NCBI GenBank assembly: GCA_945221685.1
Contig: CALYNN010000050.1
Coordinates: forward strand, 1 to 9,493
Length of the DNA stretch: 9,493 bases
Reading direction: 5' to 3'
Source of the DNA: an uncultured Clostridia bacterium
GTDB taxonomy: Bacteria > Bacillota > Clostridia > Oscillospirales > Acutalibacteraceae
Made by a program: the position numbers and the translations under genes. Below the pieces are notes generated by a model. It saw only the letters and a list, made by a program, of their open reading frames with translations. It did no database searches and had not been told where the DNA came from. Below, piece by piece: positions 1 through 8,153 of this stretch. Each line of letters opens with the position of its first letter. Positions within the stretch are counted from its first letter, which is position 1.

Positions 1-209
1 AAGACGGTATGTTTAGGCACGGCTCAAAACCCTAAAACCGTGCTAGGCTCAACGGCTTTAACGACCACAGAATTTTAATGGCCTTTTCGGTGGCGGCTCT
101 GGCTGTTGACGGCAATATTGAAATAGACGACGCTCAAAGCATTAATAAATCTTATCCGTCATATTTTGAGGATTACAATATGTTGGGAGGTAAGGCGAAT
201 GTCATCTGA
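1..209 (+). CDS. aroA: 3' end of EPSP synthase (3-phosphoshikimate 1-carboxyvinyltransferase), partial, reading frame disturbed near left edge
   Basis: AroA joins shikimate-3-phosphate and phosphoenolpyruvate to make EPSP, the substrate of the AroC encoded next door. From base 57 the frame reads FNDHRILMAFSVAALAVDG, then an INKSYPSYFEDYNMLGG stretch, ending at TGA 207-209. The NDHR motif and the SYPxFFxxxxxLGG-type tail are AroA hallmarks. Only about the last 69 codons are in the window. The frame is not clean: bases 3-32 read DGMFRHGSKP, the same frame then hits TAA at 33-35, the segment 31-51 continues as PKTVLGS in another frame, and the first frame resumes at NGFNDHR. One extra C in the CCC at 30-32 and one missing A near 51-52 would explain it, giving a normal AroA sequence. 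A sequencing or assembly error is likelier than a true pseudogene. The end overlaps the aroC start by 11 bases. Confidence 0.87.
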
Positions 210-1272
210 GTTCGGAAAAAATATAACGCTTTCGGTATTCGGCGAAAGTCACGGCGAGGCAATCGGCTGTGTAATAAACGGACTGCCTGCCGGCGTGGCT
301 CTTGATACAGATAAAATAAATTTTGAAATGGCAAGGCGCGCTCCCGGTAAGGATAAAACCGCTACCCCAAGACTTGAAAAGGATTTGCCTGAAATTCTTT
401 CGGGTGTGTTAAACGGTGTAACAACCGGTGCGCCACTGGCAATGATTATAAAAAATACAAATACAAAAAGCGGAGATTACAGCAATCTTATGCAGGTTCC
501 CCGTCCGTCTCATAGCGACTATCCTGCTTATGTTAAATATAACGGCTTTAACGATATAAGAGGCGGCGGTCATTTCAGCGGCAGGCTTACGGCTCCGATA
601 GTTTTTGCAGGTGCCGTTGCCAAGCAGATTTTGGCGCAAAAGGGCATAACAGTCGGCGCTCATATTAAGAGCATTGCAGGAATATGTGACGATAGCTTTG
701 ATATGGAGAATGTTACCGCCCAAGAGCTTATAAGAGTGTCCTCTTTGCCTTTTTCCATAATTAATAAGGATGTTGAAGAAAGGATGCGCAAAGCCGTTGA
801 GGACGCGAGAATGGATTGCGACAGCGTAGGCGGTGTTATTGAATGTGCCGCAGTAGGCTTGCCTGTTGGACTCGGCGCAAATATTTTTTCAACTGTTGAG
901 GGCCATGTTGCCTCGGCTCTTTTCGGAGTTCCTGCCGTTAAGGGTGTGGAATTCGGCGCCGGCTTCGGCATTGCCGACTTGAGAGGCTCACAGGCAAATG
1001 ACCCCTATTGTATTAAAGACGGCAGTGTGTTTGTTAAGCAAAACAATAACGGCGGCGTTTTAGGCGGTATGACTACCGCGGCACCTCTTATTGTTCGTGC
1101 CGCAATTAAGCCTACTCCCTCTATTGCAAAGGAGCAGGAAAGCGTTAATCTGCAAACAATGAGTGAAGCCCGACTTAAAATTAAAGGCAGGCACGACCCC
1201 TGCATTGTTCCGCGCGCCGTACCGGTTATTGAGGCGGCGGTTGCTTTTGCACTTCTTGATTTAATGATGTAA
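199..1272 (+). CDS. aroC: Chorismate synthase
   Basis: AroC removes phosphate from EPSP to form chorismate, the branch point to Phe, Tyr, Trp and folate; the enzyme needs reduced FMN and is cytosolic. The ATG at 199 is chosen over an in-frame ATG at 166 because it gives the family N-terminus MSSEFGKNITLSVFGESHG, has a good ribosome site (GGGAGG, 185-190), and avoids a long overlap with aroA. From this start the protein is 357 residues, normal for the family. Visible signatures are GESHG (residues 15-19, with the active-site His18), RGGGHFSGR (121-129, second conserved His at 125) and GRHDPC..PRAVPV (330-343). The gene overlaps the aroA stop by 11 bases, suggesting translational coupling, and is followed 21 bases later by pheA. 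No missing key residues were seen. Confidence 0.97.
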   Translation: MSSEFGKNITLSVFGESHGEAIGCVINGLPAGVALDTDKINFEMARRAPGKDKTATPRLEKDLPEILSGVLNGVTTGAPLAMIIKNTNTKSGDYSNLMQVPRPSHSDYPAYVKYNGFNDIRGGGHFSGRLTAPIVFAGAVAKQILAQKGITVGAHIKSIAGICDDSFDMENVTAQELIRVSSLPFSIINKDVEERMRKAVEDARMDCDSVGGVIECAAVGLPVGLGANIFSTVEGHVASALFGVPAVKGVEFGAGFGIADLRGSQANDPYCIKDGSVFVKQNNNGGVLGGMTTAAPLIVRAAIKPTPSIAKEQESVNLQTMSEARLKIKGRHDPCIVPRAVPVIEAAVAFALLDLMM

Positions 1273-1293
1273 ATAAAAGGGAAATATTAAATA

Positions 1294-2433
1294 ATGGATT
1301 TACTTGGACTCAGAAAAGAAATAGATGAAATTGATGAGCAGCTTATTCCGCTTTTGCTTAAGCGAATGAGTATTTCGGAAAAGGTTGCTCAATATAAGGT
1401 TGAAAGAGGTATTCCTGTTTTAAACGCCCAACGCGAGCAGGAGATACTTGATAATGTTGCGGCTAAGTGCGGCGAACGCGGAGAAACTATAAAGACGGTC
1501 TTTTCCGCAACTATGGATGCTTCAAGGGCAATTCAGCATAAAATTATAGGAGGCGGCAAGGAGCTTCGCGATTTGATTACCGGCTCTTTAATTAACGGCA
1601 GACTTACTGCCGACGGAAAGTGTATTGCTTGTCAGGGTGTTGACGGTGCATATAGCTCAATTACCGCCAATGCACTTTTTCCCGATTCTCCCGTAAGGTT
1701 TTACAGGCAGTTTGAGGATGTGTTCGAAGCAGTAAACAAAGGCGAAGCAAAGTACGGAGTAATCCCTGTTGAAAACTCAACTGCAGGCTCTGTGCACGAA
1801 TCCTACGACCTGATAATGAAATACAGATTTTATGTGGTAGGTGCCTACGACCTTAAAATAGAGCATTGCCTTTGCGCGAAAAAAACGACTAAATACGAGG
1901 ATATTACAGATATTTATTCTCACCCTCAGGCGCTTTCTCAATGTGATAACTTTATTAAAAATTTTGATTTTACAGGCGTAAACTTTACAAATACTGCCGC
2001 TGCGGCAAAATATGTTGCTGAGTCTAAAAGAGACGATATAGGTGTTATATGCTCTGAATATGCCGCAAAAAAGTACGGACTTAAGATTATAAGAAGGAAT
2101 GTTCAAAACAATACTGCAAATAAAACAAGATTTATTGTTATTTCCAAAAAGCTTGTTATTTGCGATGACGCCGATAAGATTTCGCTTATCTTTACCTGCG
2201 CTCATAAAACAGGCTCGCTTTACCGCGTTTTAGGCAGGTTTTCCATGGCGGGATTAAGCCTTACAAAGCTTGAGTCAAGACCTATTCAAAATGACGATAG
2301 CTTTAATTACTATTTTTATGTTGATGTTCTCGGCAATGTTAAAAGCGAGGAAACCCTTGACTTGATATGCGCTCTTTCAGACGAGCTGCCGGAATTTGAA
2401 TTTTTGGGAAATTTTAAAGAAATTAACGATTAA
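1294..2433 (+). CDS. pheA: Bifunctional chorismate mutase / prephenate dehydratase (P-protein)
   Basis: The enzyme turns chorismate into prephenate and then phenylpyruvate, the precursor of phenylalanine. The 379 residues show three parts. An AroQ-type helical chorismate mutase spans about 1-88, where R7, R24, K35, R47 and E48 sit at the spacing of the E. coli P-protein active-site residues R11, R28, K39, R51 and E52. A prephenate dehydratase domain spans about 108-285, with ENSTAGSVHESYD (160-172) and the catalytic TRF (278-280). A C-terminal ACT domain spans about 296-375, with GSLY (307-310) and ESRP (327-330), the motifs that bind phenylalanine, so feedback inhibition by Phe is expected from family knowledge. 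The ribosome site is modest (AAAAGGGA near 1275-1282). It follows aroC by 21 bases, so aroA-aroC-pheA probably share a transcript. No leader peptide or attenuator lies directly upstream. Confidence 0.96.
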   Translation: MDLLGLRKEIDEIDEQLIPLLLKRMSISEKVAQYKVERGIPVLNAQREQEILDNVAAKCGERGETIKTVFSATMDASRAIQHKIIGGGKELRDLITGSLINGRLTADGKCIACQGVDGAYSSITANALFPDSPVRFYRQFEDVFEAVNKGEAKYGVIPVENSTAGSVHESYDLIMKYRFYVVGAYDLKIEHCLCAKKTTKYEDITDIYSHPQALSQCDNFIKNFDFTGVNFTNTAAAAKYVAESKRDDIGVICSEYAAKKYGLKIIRRNVQNNTANKTRFIVISKKLVICDDADKISLIFTCAHKTGSLYRVLGRFSMAGLSLTKLESRPIQNDDSFNYYFYVDVLGNVKSEETLDLICALSDELPEFEFLGNFKEIND

Positions 2434-2451
2434 CTTTGGGAGAGATTACCC

Positions 2452-3222
2452 GTGAAAAAGCAAAAACGCCATCAAACAAATTTAATATCCGGTATTGTGC
2501 TGCTGGTTATGACGGCGCTTCTTGTGTTTTTATCAATAATATTATATAACCACTCAAGGCTTGAGGTGCGCTTTGACACGCTGATTAGCTGGCTTCAGGA
2601 GATTAACGACGCTATTGTTGCTCTTGATTCCGATGTGGAAATTATTTTGTGCATTTTTGCCCTGTATATTGCTAAGTGTCAGCTGCCTATTCCGATGAGC
2701 TTTCTTTGCGTTGTTTCCGGCGTTGTATTCCCGCTTTGGCAGGCGGTAGCAATAAACTTAGCATTTTCTCTGTTTTTCTTTATAGTAAAATACGAGGAGG
2801 GCAGATTTATCGGCGGCGGCTGGACGGGAATGATTTTAGGCATCAAGCAGCTTAGGTTCGTTCGCGATTGGATTCAGTTTAAGGGTACAGGCAATCCTTA
2901 TGTGCTTTTTGTGTCAAGGCTTGTGCCGTCAATTCCGCTGGGTATGGTGTCAAAGTATTACGGCTCACTACACTATGATTTTGTGTACTACTGTTGTTTA
3001 AGTGTGTTGGGCTTTGCTCCGAGATTGTTTATTTATACAAAAATAGGCGGTGCAATTTTCAATCCGTTTTCGGTTCAGTTTATTGTGCTGTTAATAATAA
3101 TTGTTGCCTTTACAGGTGTTTCGGCAATTTTGTTTAATGTTTTTTACGGTATTAAGTCAAAGCAAATGAATCAAACCCTTTTGATTTATTCGCAAAAAGA
3201 AAAATATAAAATTGTTTTATAA
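2452..3222 (+). CDS. VTT/DedA-like (TVP38/TMEM64 family) integral membrane protein
   Basis: A 256-residue polytopic membrane protein starting at GTG 2452, with ribosome site GGGAGAG (2438-2444) seven bases upstream; no ATG gives a better start. Hydrophobic segments lie at roughly 10-32, 63-76, 80-112, 177-197 and 207-231, with a re-entrant-like stretch at 147-168. The segment FVSRLVPSIPLGMVSKYYG (153-171) fits the F..R..P..P.......G pattern of the VTT domain, and QLPIPMSFLCVVSGVVFP (77-94) fits the first conserved hairpin. Relatives are implicated in lipid scrambling or undecaprenyl-phosphate recycling in other bacteria; which applies here cannot be read from the sequence. Its position between pheA (18 bases upstream) and the galactokinase (11 bases downstream) gives no strong clue, though a lipid kinase lies two genes on. 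Family assignment is fairly secure; the function is not. Confidence 0.78.
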   Translation: MKKQKRHQTNLISGIVLLVMTALLVFLSIILYNHSRLEVRFDTLISWLQEINDAIVALDSDVEIILCIFALYIAKCQLPIPMSFLCVVSGVVFPLWQAVAINLAFSLFFFIVKYEEGRFIGGGWTGMILGIKQLRFVRDWIQFKGTGNPYVLFVSRLVPSIPLGMVSKYYGSLHYDFVYYCCLSVLGFAPRLFIYTKIGGAIFNPFSVQFIVLLIIIVAFTGVSAILFNVFYGIKSKQMNQTLLIYSQKEKYKIVL

Positions 3223-3233
3223 GGAGATATGTT

Positions 3234-4508
3234 ATGAAACCAAGTGAGCTTTTAAAGAAAATTCAGTCAGGAGAGGCTGACTCTGCACTTAAAAGAGTTT
3301 ATGTAACTGATAAGGCGGTTGAAGCGCAGAAGCCCCGTTACATAAGAACATTAAAAAAGTTTGCTGAGCTTTTCGGCGACGACAGAGATGTAATGATTAT
3401 AAGCGCTCCCGGCAGAACCGAAATATGCGGCAACCATACCGACCATAATAACGGCAAGGTGTTGGCTGCCTCAATTAATCTTGACGCCATTGCAGTTGCC
3501 GCTAAAAGCGATAAGGCTGTTGTTAACGAAAAATCCGAAGGCCATTCAATGAACACAATTGATATAAGCGACCTTTTGCCCGATAATAAGAATTTCGGCA
3601 AATCCTCGGCTATGATTAAAGGCGTTATTGCAAGGCTCAATGAGCTTGGCTACGAAATAGGTGGCTTTGATGCCTGCACCACAAACGATGTTATGGGAGG
3701 CTCCGGACTTTCTTCATCGGCGGCGTTTGAGGTGCTTATCGGCAATATTATTTCCTTCCTTTATAACGACGGAAAAATTGACCCTGTTGAAATTGCAAAG
3801 GCTTCTCAGTACAGCGAGAATGTTTTCTTCGGCAAGCCGTCGGGACTTCTTGACCAAATGGCTTCCTCTGTTGGCTCCTTTGTTACTATTGATTTTAAAA
3901 ATACCGAAAATCCCGTTATTAAAAAAATTGATTTTGATTTTGCAAAATCAGGCTATAACCTTTGCATTGTAGATACTCACGGCAGTCACAGCGATTTAAC
4001 AGACGACTATGCGGCTGTAAGAAGCGAAATGGAGGCAGTTGCAGGTGCCATGGGTAAATCCGTACTTCGCGAAATTGAGCCGTGTGATTTTAAGGCGGAA
4101 ATTCCCAGTCTTACAGGCAAGGTAAACGACAGAGCAATTTTGCGTGCAATGCACTACTATAACGAAAACAAAAGGGTAGAAAACGCTGTTGATGCTCTTG
4201 AAAGCAACGATTTCCAAAGCTTTTTGAAAAACATAACCGAGTCAGGACGCTCATCGTTTATGTATAATCAAAATGTTTATTCTCCCTCAAACCCAACGGA
4301 GCAAAAGCTTTCTCTTGCCTTGTGTATTGCCGATGAGCTTTTGCCTGTCGGCTACAGAGTTCACGGCGGCGGCTTTGCAGGAACAATTCAGGCATTTGTA
4401 AGCGATGCTGACCTTGATAAATTTAAGTCAACAATGGACGCTGTTTTCGGAGATGGCTCCTGCTATGTTCTTAATATTCGTCCTGTGGGCGGAACCAGAG
4501 TTATCTGA
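3234..4508 (+). CDS. galK: Galactokinase-family GHMP sugar kinase
   Basis: The predicted reaction is ATP-dependent phosphorylation of galactose (or a related sugar) at C1, the entry to the Leloir pathway. The 424-residue protein carries the three GHMP-kinase motifs: GRTEICGNHTDHN (60-72), the phosphate-binding MGGSGLSSSA (154-163), and HGGGFAGTIQAF (377-388). D207 in GLLDQMAS corresponds to the catalytic Asp of galactokinases. About 50 residues precede motif 1, longer than in E. coli GalK (382 residues in total). In motif 1 the usual Glu of GEHTDYN is Asn67; in Lactococcus GalK that Glu (Glu42) contacts the sugar, so the exact substrate is less certain than the family. Clostridial proteins with this GRTE..GNHTDH form are, as I recall, annotated as galactokinases. 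The strong ribosome site AAGGAG (3221-3226) overlaps the previous stop codon. No galT or galE is in view. Confidence 0.88.
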   Translation: MKPSELLKKIQSGEADSALKRVYVTDKAVEAQKPRYIRTLKKFAELFGDDRDVMIISAPGRTEICGNHTDHNNGKVLAASINLDAIAVAAKSDKAVVNEKSEGHSMNTIDISDLLPDNKNFGKSSAMIKGVIARLNELGYEIGGFDACTTNDVMGGSGLSSSAAFEVLIGNIISFLYNDGKIDPVEIAKASQYSENVFFGKPSGLLDQMASSVGSFVTIDFKNTENPVIKKIDFDFAKSGYNLCIVDTHGSHSDLTDDYAAVRSEMEAVAGAMGKSVLREIEPCDFKAEIPSLTGKVNDRAILRAMHYYNENKRVENAVDALESNDFQSFLKNITESGRSSFMYNQNVYSPSNPTEQKLSLALCIADELLPVGYRVHGGGFAGTIQAFVSDADLDKFKSTMDAVFGDGSCYVLNIRPVGGTRVI

Positions 4509-4542
4509 TTAAACGATAGGTCTGAGAAAAGGGGAATTAAAA

Positions 4543-5502
4543 TTGAAGTACATATTTGTAGTTAATCCTATTGCCGGAAATGACGACAAAAACAGAATTT
4601 TTGCAAGAATAAAATCTGCTTTTCGCAGGTTAGATGATGAAATGATAATAGAGGAAACCTCCTGTCAGGGCGACGCTATGCGTATTGCCGAAAGGTATTC
4701 GAAGGAATATGGCAAAAACTGCGTAATTGTTTCCTGCGGGGGAGACGGCACCGTCCACGAAATTGCAAACGGTCTCGCCGGAACAGATACTCCCGTGATG
4801 ATACTGCCCTTGGGTACAGGAAACGATTTTGCAAAAAAGGTCTATGGCACTAAAAAAATTAATGTTGAAAATGTAATTAAGTCATTCGGTCTTTACAGCG
4901 GTAGCATTAAATACGATGTTAAGCCCATCGACCTTATCGACTATAACGGAGAAAAGTGCATTAATGTTATGAGCTACGGTCTTGACACTCGGGTTGAAAC
5001 CATCGGCAGAAGGATTGCGGCAAAGGTTCCTGCCTTAGGTCATCAGGCTTATAATCTTGCTGTTTTTCCTGTTTTGTGCAGTCCTCTTCACTATTCAATT
5101 AATTATGATATTACCTGTGTTAATAAGGAAACAGGTGAAGAATTCAATATGAAATGTGAAAACTGCGATTACGCTCTTTTTGCAATTTGTAATGCAAGCT
5201 ATTACGGAGGCGGCTTTTGCCCTGCTCCCAATTCGGTGCTTGACGACGGAATACTCGATTATACCCTTCTTGACGGTCTTTCTCTTCCTGCCGCTATGCC
5301 TCTTATTCCAAAATACTCGGCAGGCGTTTTAACCGAGCAGGACAGCAAATATGTTCATATGGGCTATATGAAATCAGGCAGAATATGGTCTGTTGACGGC
5401 AGTCCCTTGCTTGGCAACTGCGACGGAGAAAATTTTGATTACAACGAAATTAACTTTAAGGTGGATCATAAGGCGCTGAAGCTTTGCTTTATTAAGGAAT
5501 AA
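4543..5502 (+). CDS. Diacylglycerol kinase family lipid kinase (DagK/YegS/BmrU-like)
   Basis: A predicted cytosolic or membrane-associated ATP-dependent lipid kinase of 319 residues, a usual length. The start is TTG 4543, preceded by AGGGG (4530-4534) at good spacing; the next Met (residue 34) would remove the first beta strand and the VNPIAG motif (7-12). The nucleotide-binding signature CGGDGTVHEIANGLAG (65-80), PLGTGNDFAKK (89-99), and the C-terminal-domain motifs NVMSYGLDT (141-149), PNSVLDDGILDY (229-240) and VDGSPLLGNCDGE (284-296) place it in the DAGKc family. Members phosphorylate diacylglycerol, other lipids or unknown substrates; DgkB-type enzymes recycle diacylglycerol left by lipoteichoic acid synthesis. 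Which lipid applies here is unknown. The stop is only three bases before the next start, and that gene's ribosome site lies inside this coding sequence, so the two are probably translationally coupled. Confidence 0.92.
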   Translation: MKYIFVVNPIAGNDDKNRIFARIKSAFRRLDDEMIIEETSCQGDAMRIAERYSKEYGKNCVIVSCGGDGTVHEIANGLAGTDTPVMILPLGTGNDFAKKVYGTKKINVENVIKSFGLYSGSIKYDVKPIDLIDYNGEKCINVMSYGLDTRVETIGRRIAAKVPALGHQAYNLAVFPVLCSPLHYSINYDITCVNKETGEEFNMKCENCDYALFAICNASYYGGGFCPAPNSVLDDGILDYTLLDGLSLPAAMPLIPKYSAGVLTEQDSKYVHMGYMKSGRIWSVDGSPLLGNCDGENFDYNEINFKVDHKALKLCFIKE

Positions 5503-5505
5503 AAT

Positions 5506-8136
5506 ATGAAAAACTTTTTTAAGATATTCATAAGCGCCGTGTTGTGCACTGTTATACTTTTAGGAATACTGTGCGGAGGCTTCTTTATATTCTATACTCC
5601 CTCGCTGACTGCTGATTTCAGTCAGAAAACAGGTGCCGTTACAACGGGTGCCTCAGGCTATCTTTACGGTATTGCCGAGCCGGGTGTACCCTCTGAAAAT
5701 ATGACGGAAAGTATAGATATTTCTACTGTTTCCCAAAAGGTTACAGACGGCTTACAGCACCCCGTTGGCGATATTGACCATATTTACAGCCAGCTTGAGA
5801 ATACCGACTATAATGTGGTCTATCTTCAGGACGCGTATTCAACATGGTATTATGAGCAGGATAATATAGAAAAAATGCGCTCTGAAAGCAAATATGATTG
5901 GAAAAGCTTTATTGAGGAGGATTATCTGCCTAAGGTGGAAAAATCCGTAAAACAGCTTTCTGCAAGCAGCTACGGAGATAAAATAGTTTACTGCCTGTAT
6001 AATGAATGTGACAACGGCGTGTGGTTCGGTGAGGATAAAAAAAGTGAGGACAGCACCTACGGCGTTTACGGCGAATATAACGAAAGGGGAGCGCAAAACT
6101 TTTTTGAAGCTTGGAAAATAACCTACGACCTTGTTAAATCAATAAATCCCGACGCCCTTATAGGCGGTCCGGGCTTTTGCGATTATGACAGTGCTGAAAT
6201 CCGTGCTTTTATGGAATATTGTTCCAAAAACAACTGCCTGCCCGAAATAATGATATATCACGAGCTGGGTGACGGTTCTGTTTATCATTGGCAGGAGCAT
6301 GTGGAGGATTACAGAATACTTGAGGAGGAGCTTGGCGTTGGCAGGATTCCGATTATAGTTACCGAATACGGAAGAATGCAGGATAACGGAATGCCGGGTA
6401 AAATGCTTCAATACATAACTCAGATTGAAAGCAGTAAGGTGTATGCCGATAATGCTTTTTGGCGGCTTGCAAATAACCTTTGCGATGTTGCGGCAGACGA
6501 TAACTGCCCAAACTCAAATTGGTGGCTTTACCGTTGGTATGCCGATTTAGAGGGGCAGACTGTTAAATCCTCTTATCAGGATTTGTTTAAATCTAATTTC
6601 GGGAAAGCAATTTCCGGCGAGGCAGAGTTTTCGTCACAGGGCTTTATGGGCATTGCTACCGTTAACGATGACGAAAGCAAAATAGAAATTCTCTGCGGCG
6701 GCAGAAACGGCTCTGCAACTGTTAAGCTGAAAAATTTGGATAGCACTGCACTTTTCGGTAATCCTGTTTCGGTAACCGTTGAGGAGGTTAAGTATGCAGG
6801 CATTTCAGGCGTTGTTAATTCTCCTACCGTGATTAGTAAAAGCTATTACGAAGACCTTGAAAAAAGGCTTACAGTCGATATGAACGGTATGGACGAGTCA
6901 AGCGCTTATCATATTATTATTGAAGCTGAAAGCAATATAGGCGAAAGCTATAAAAACGACGATTTTTCAAAGCGCTTTGAGTTTGAGGAGGGCGAGCTTT
7001 TAGGCAATGCCTATACCTACGACAGCGCCTACGCCACCACAGGCGAAAAGGACGGAATGGTTGGCGGAATGGAAAATGACGGAGACGGCGTAAGGCTTAA
7101 ATTTACAGTTTCGGAAAGCGGTCTCTATGACTTAAATATTATTTTCGGCAATTCAAACGATGGGGAATGGGACGAAAATTCAAAGCAAAATCCTAACGAC
7201 AGAACTTATTCATATTCGAACATTTCATTAGACGGAAATCCCTCTGTTGAGAATATTTACGATAACGGAGAAAGCACCGAAATACTGACACAGCTTTGCT
7301 TTCCGAATACCATTAAAAGCGAATATACAGATTGTAAAACAATTACTCTTAAGCTTGAAAAGGGCGAGCATACTTTGGAGCTTACCCACAATAAAGGTAC
7401 CCTCGTTTACGATTCGCTCCTTGTTGAAAAGCACGGCGACGAAAACACCGTTTATGTGCTCAATGATGCCGACAGAACTACCGACTCTGTTAAATCCTAC
7501 CTTGCCGTTGCGGCATATGACGGCTATTATTCCGTAAGCACAAACGGCGAATACAATGCTGAAATAAACGGAAATTCAGTTCATTTTGATAATGGTGAAA
7601 ATACCGCTTATCTTATGCGTGGACTGAATTATATTGATATTGAAAACGGTGCAGACAGCAGCATTGAAATAGTTTTGCCCCGTAATGAAATTCTTCAGCT
7701 TGACGGTGATGCTTATACGGCAGGAAAGCTGAAATTAAGCGGCTCGGCGACTCTCGGCAGTGACAGACGCTCCGTTGATTATGTTACCGGAATAAGCAGT
7801 GACGGCGGCAGGGCAAGCCTGAAATTCAATGCCGAAGGTGCGGGAACCTACGCCGTTACTATTGAATATGCCAATAACGACGAGGGCGGAAAGCACGCGT
7901 ATAATGTTGACCTTATCGAAAGGTATGTAACAGTTACGGCAGGCGGAAAATCGCAGGATATTTTTTGCCGCAGTACATATAGCTGGGATACATATAAAAC
8001 CGTTACCTGCTATGTTGATTTAAAGAAAGGAAGCAATACCATAACCTTTACCAACAGCGGAAATTACACCTTTGACGGTCAGACCTCATATGCGCCGAAT
8101 ATTGCTTCTGTTTCCGTAAACCGTGTAAGTAAATAA
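5506..8136 (+). CDS. Membrane-anchored or secreted glycoside hydrolase (clan GH-A-like, GH39-type) with C-terminal carbohydrate-binding-like modules
   Basis: An 876-residue surface or exported protein. Residues 9-30 form one long hydrophobic segment after MKNFFK, a signal peptide or membrane anchor. There is no lipobox; a cut after SLTA (33-36) is possible. Residues about 50-350 look like a TIM barrel: YNE (165-167) at the end of a hydrophobic strand fits the acid/base Glu167 of clan GH-A, and IIVTEYGR (283-290) supplies a probable nucleophile Glu287. A beta-sandwich follows (about 375-475), ending AYHIIIEAE. Two regions resemble CBM6/CBM35 folds: about 488-642 (FEFEEGELLG ... YDSLLVEK) and about 728-873 (LDGDAYTAGKLKL ... 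NIASVSVN), both with G.Y.l.I.y and L..G.n.i/hTi-like patterns; a small beta-rich region lies between them. The substrate is not readable; xyloside or exopolysaccharide cleavage are guesses from GH39. The ribosome site AAGGA (5494-5498) lies inside the preceding lipid kinase gene. Confidence 0.8.
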   Translation: MKNFFKIFISAVLCTVILLGILCGGFFIFYTPSLTADFSQKTGAVTTGASGYLYGIAEPGVPSENMTESIDISTVSQKVTDGLQHPVGDIDHIYSQLENTDYNVVYLQDAYSTWYYEQDNIEKMRSESKYDWKSFIEEDYLPKVEKSVKQLSASSYGDKIVYCLYNECDNGVWFGEDKKSEDSTYGVYGEYNERGAQNFFEAWKITYDLVKSINPDALIGGPGFCDYDSAEIRAFMEYCSKNNCLPEIMIYHELGDGSVYHWQEHVEDYRILEEELGVGRIPIIVTEYGRMQDNGMPGKMLQYITQIESSKVYADNAFWRLANNLCDVAADDNCPNSNWWLYRWYADLEGQTVKSSYQDLFKSNFGKAISGEAEFSSQGFMGIATVNDDESKIEILCGGRNGSATVKLKNLDSTALFGNPVSVTVEEVKYAGISGVVNSPTVISKSYYEDLEKRLTVDMNGMDESSAYHIIIEAESNIGESYKNDDFSKRFEFEEGELLGNAYTYDSAYATTGEKDGMVGGMENDGDGVRLKFTVSESGLYDLNIIFGNSNDGEWDENSKQNPNDRTYSYSNISLDGNPSVENIYDNGESTEILTQLCFPNTIKSEYTDCKTITLKLEKGEHTLELTHNKGTLVYDSLLVEKHGDENTVYVLNDADRTTDSVKSYLAVAAYDGYYSVSTNGEYNAEINGNSVHFDNGENTAYLMRGLNYIDIENGADSSIEIVLPRNEILQLDGDAYTAGKLKLSGSATLGSDRRSVDYVTGISSDGGRASLKFNAEGAGTYAVTIEYANNDEGGKHAYNVDLIERYVTVTAGGKSQDIFCRSTYSWDTYKTVTCYVDLKKGSNTITFTNSGNYTFDGQTSYAPNIASVSVNRVSK

Positions 8137-8153
8137 AAAGTTATCACATTTGC

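Noticed and set aside
166..198. Upstream ATG that would add 11 residues (MRITICWEVRR) to chorismate synthase
   Set aside because: The extension lies over the aroA tail, has no ribosome site of its own, and is not part of the AroC family; ATG 199 has GGGAGG at good spacing.
660..971. Antisense open frame inside aroC
   Set aside because: The opposite strand encodes conserved AroC residues throughout; the product is Ser/Thr/Pro-rich without a domain.
1777..2205. Antisense open frame of 142 codons inside pheA
   Set aside because: It is fully covered by a well-supported gene, has no recognisable motif, and its frame is a shadow of biased codon use.
3661..3972. Same-strand alternative frame inside galK
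   Set aside because: It overlaps the GHMP motif 2 region and the catalytic Asp of galK; the product is Leu/Pro-rich and lacks a ribosome site.
5506..5610. Lipoprotein signal at the start of the glycosidase (Cys in LLGILCGG)
   Set aside because: The residue before Cys is Leu, not Gly/Ala/Ser, so the lipobox rule is not met; a transmembrane anchor or ordinary signal peptide fits better.
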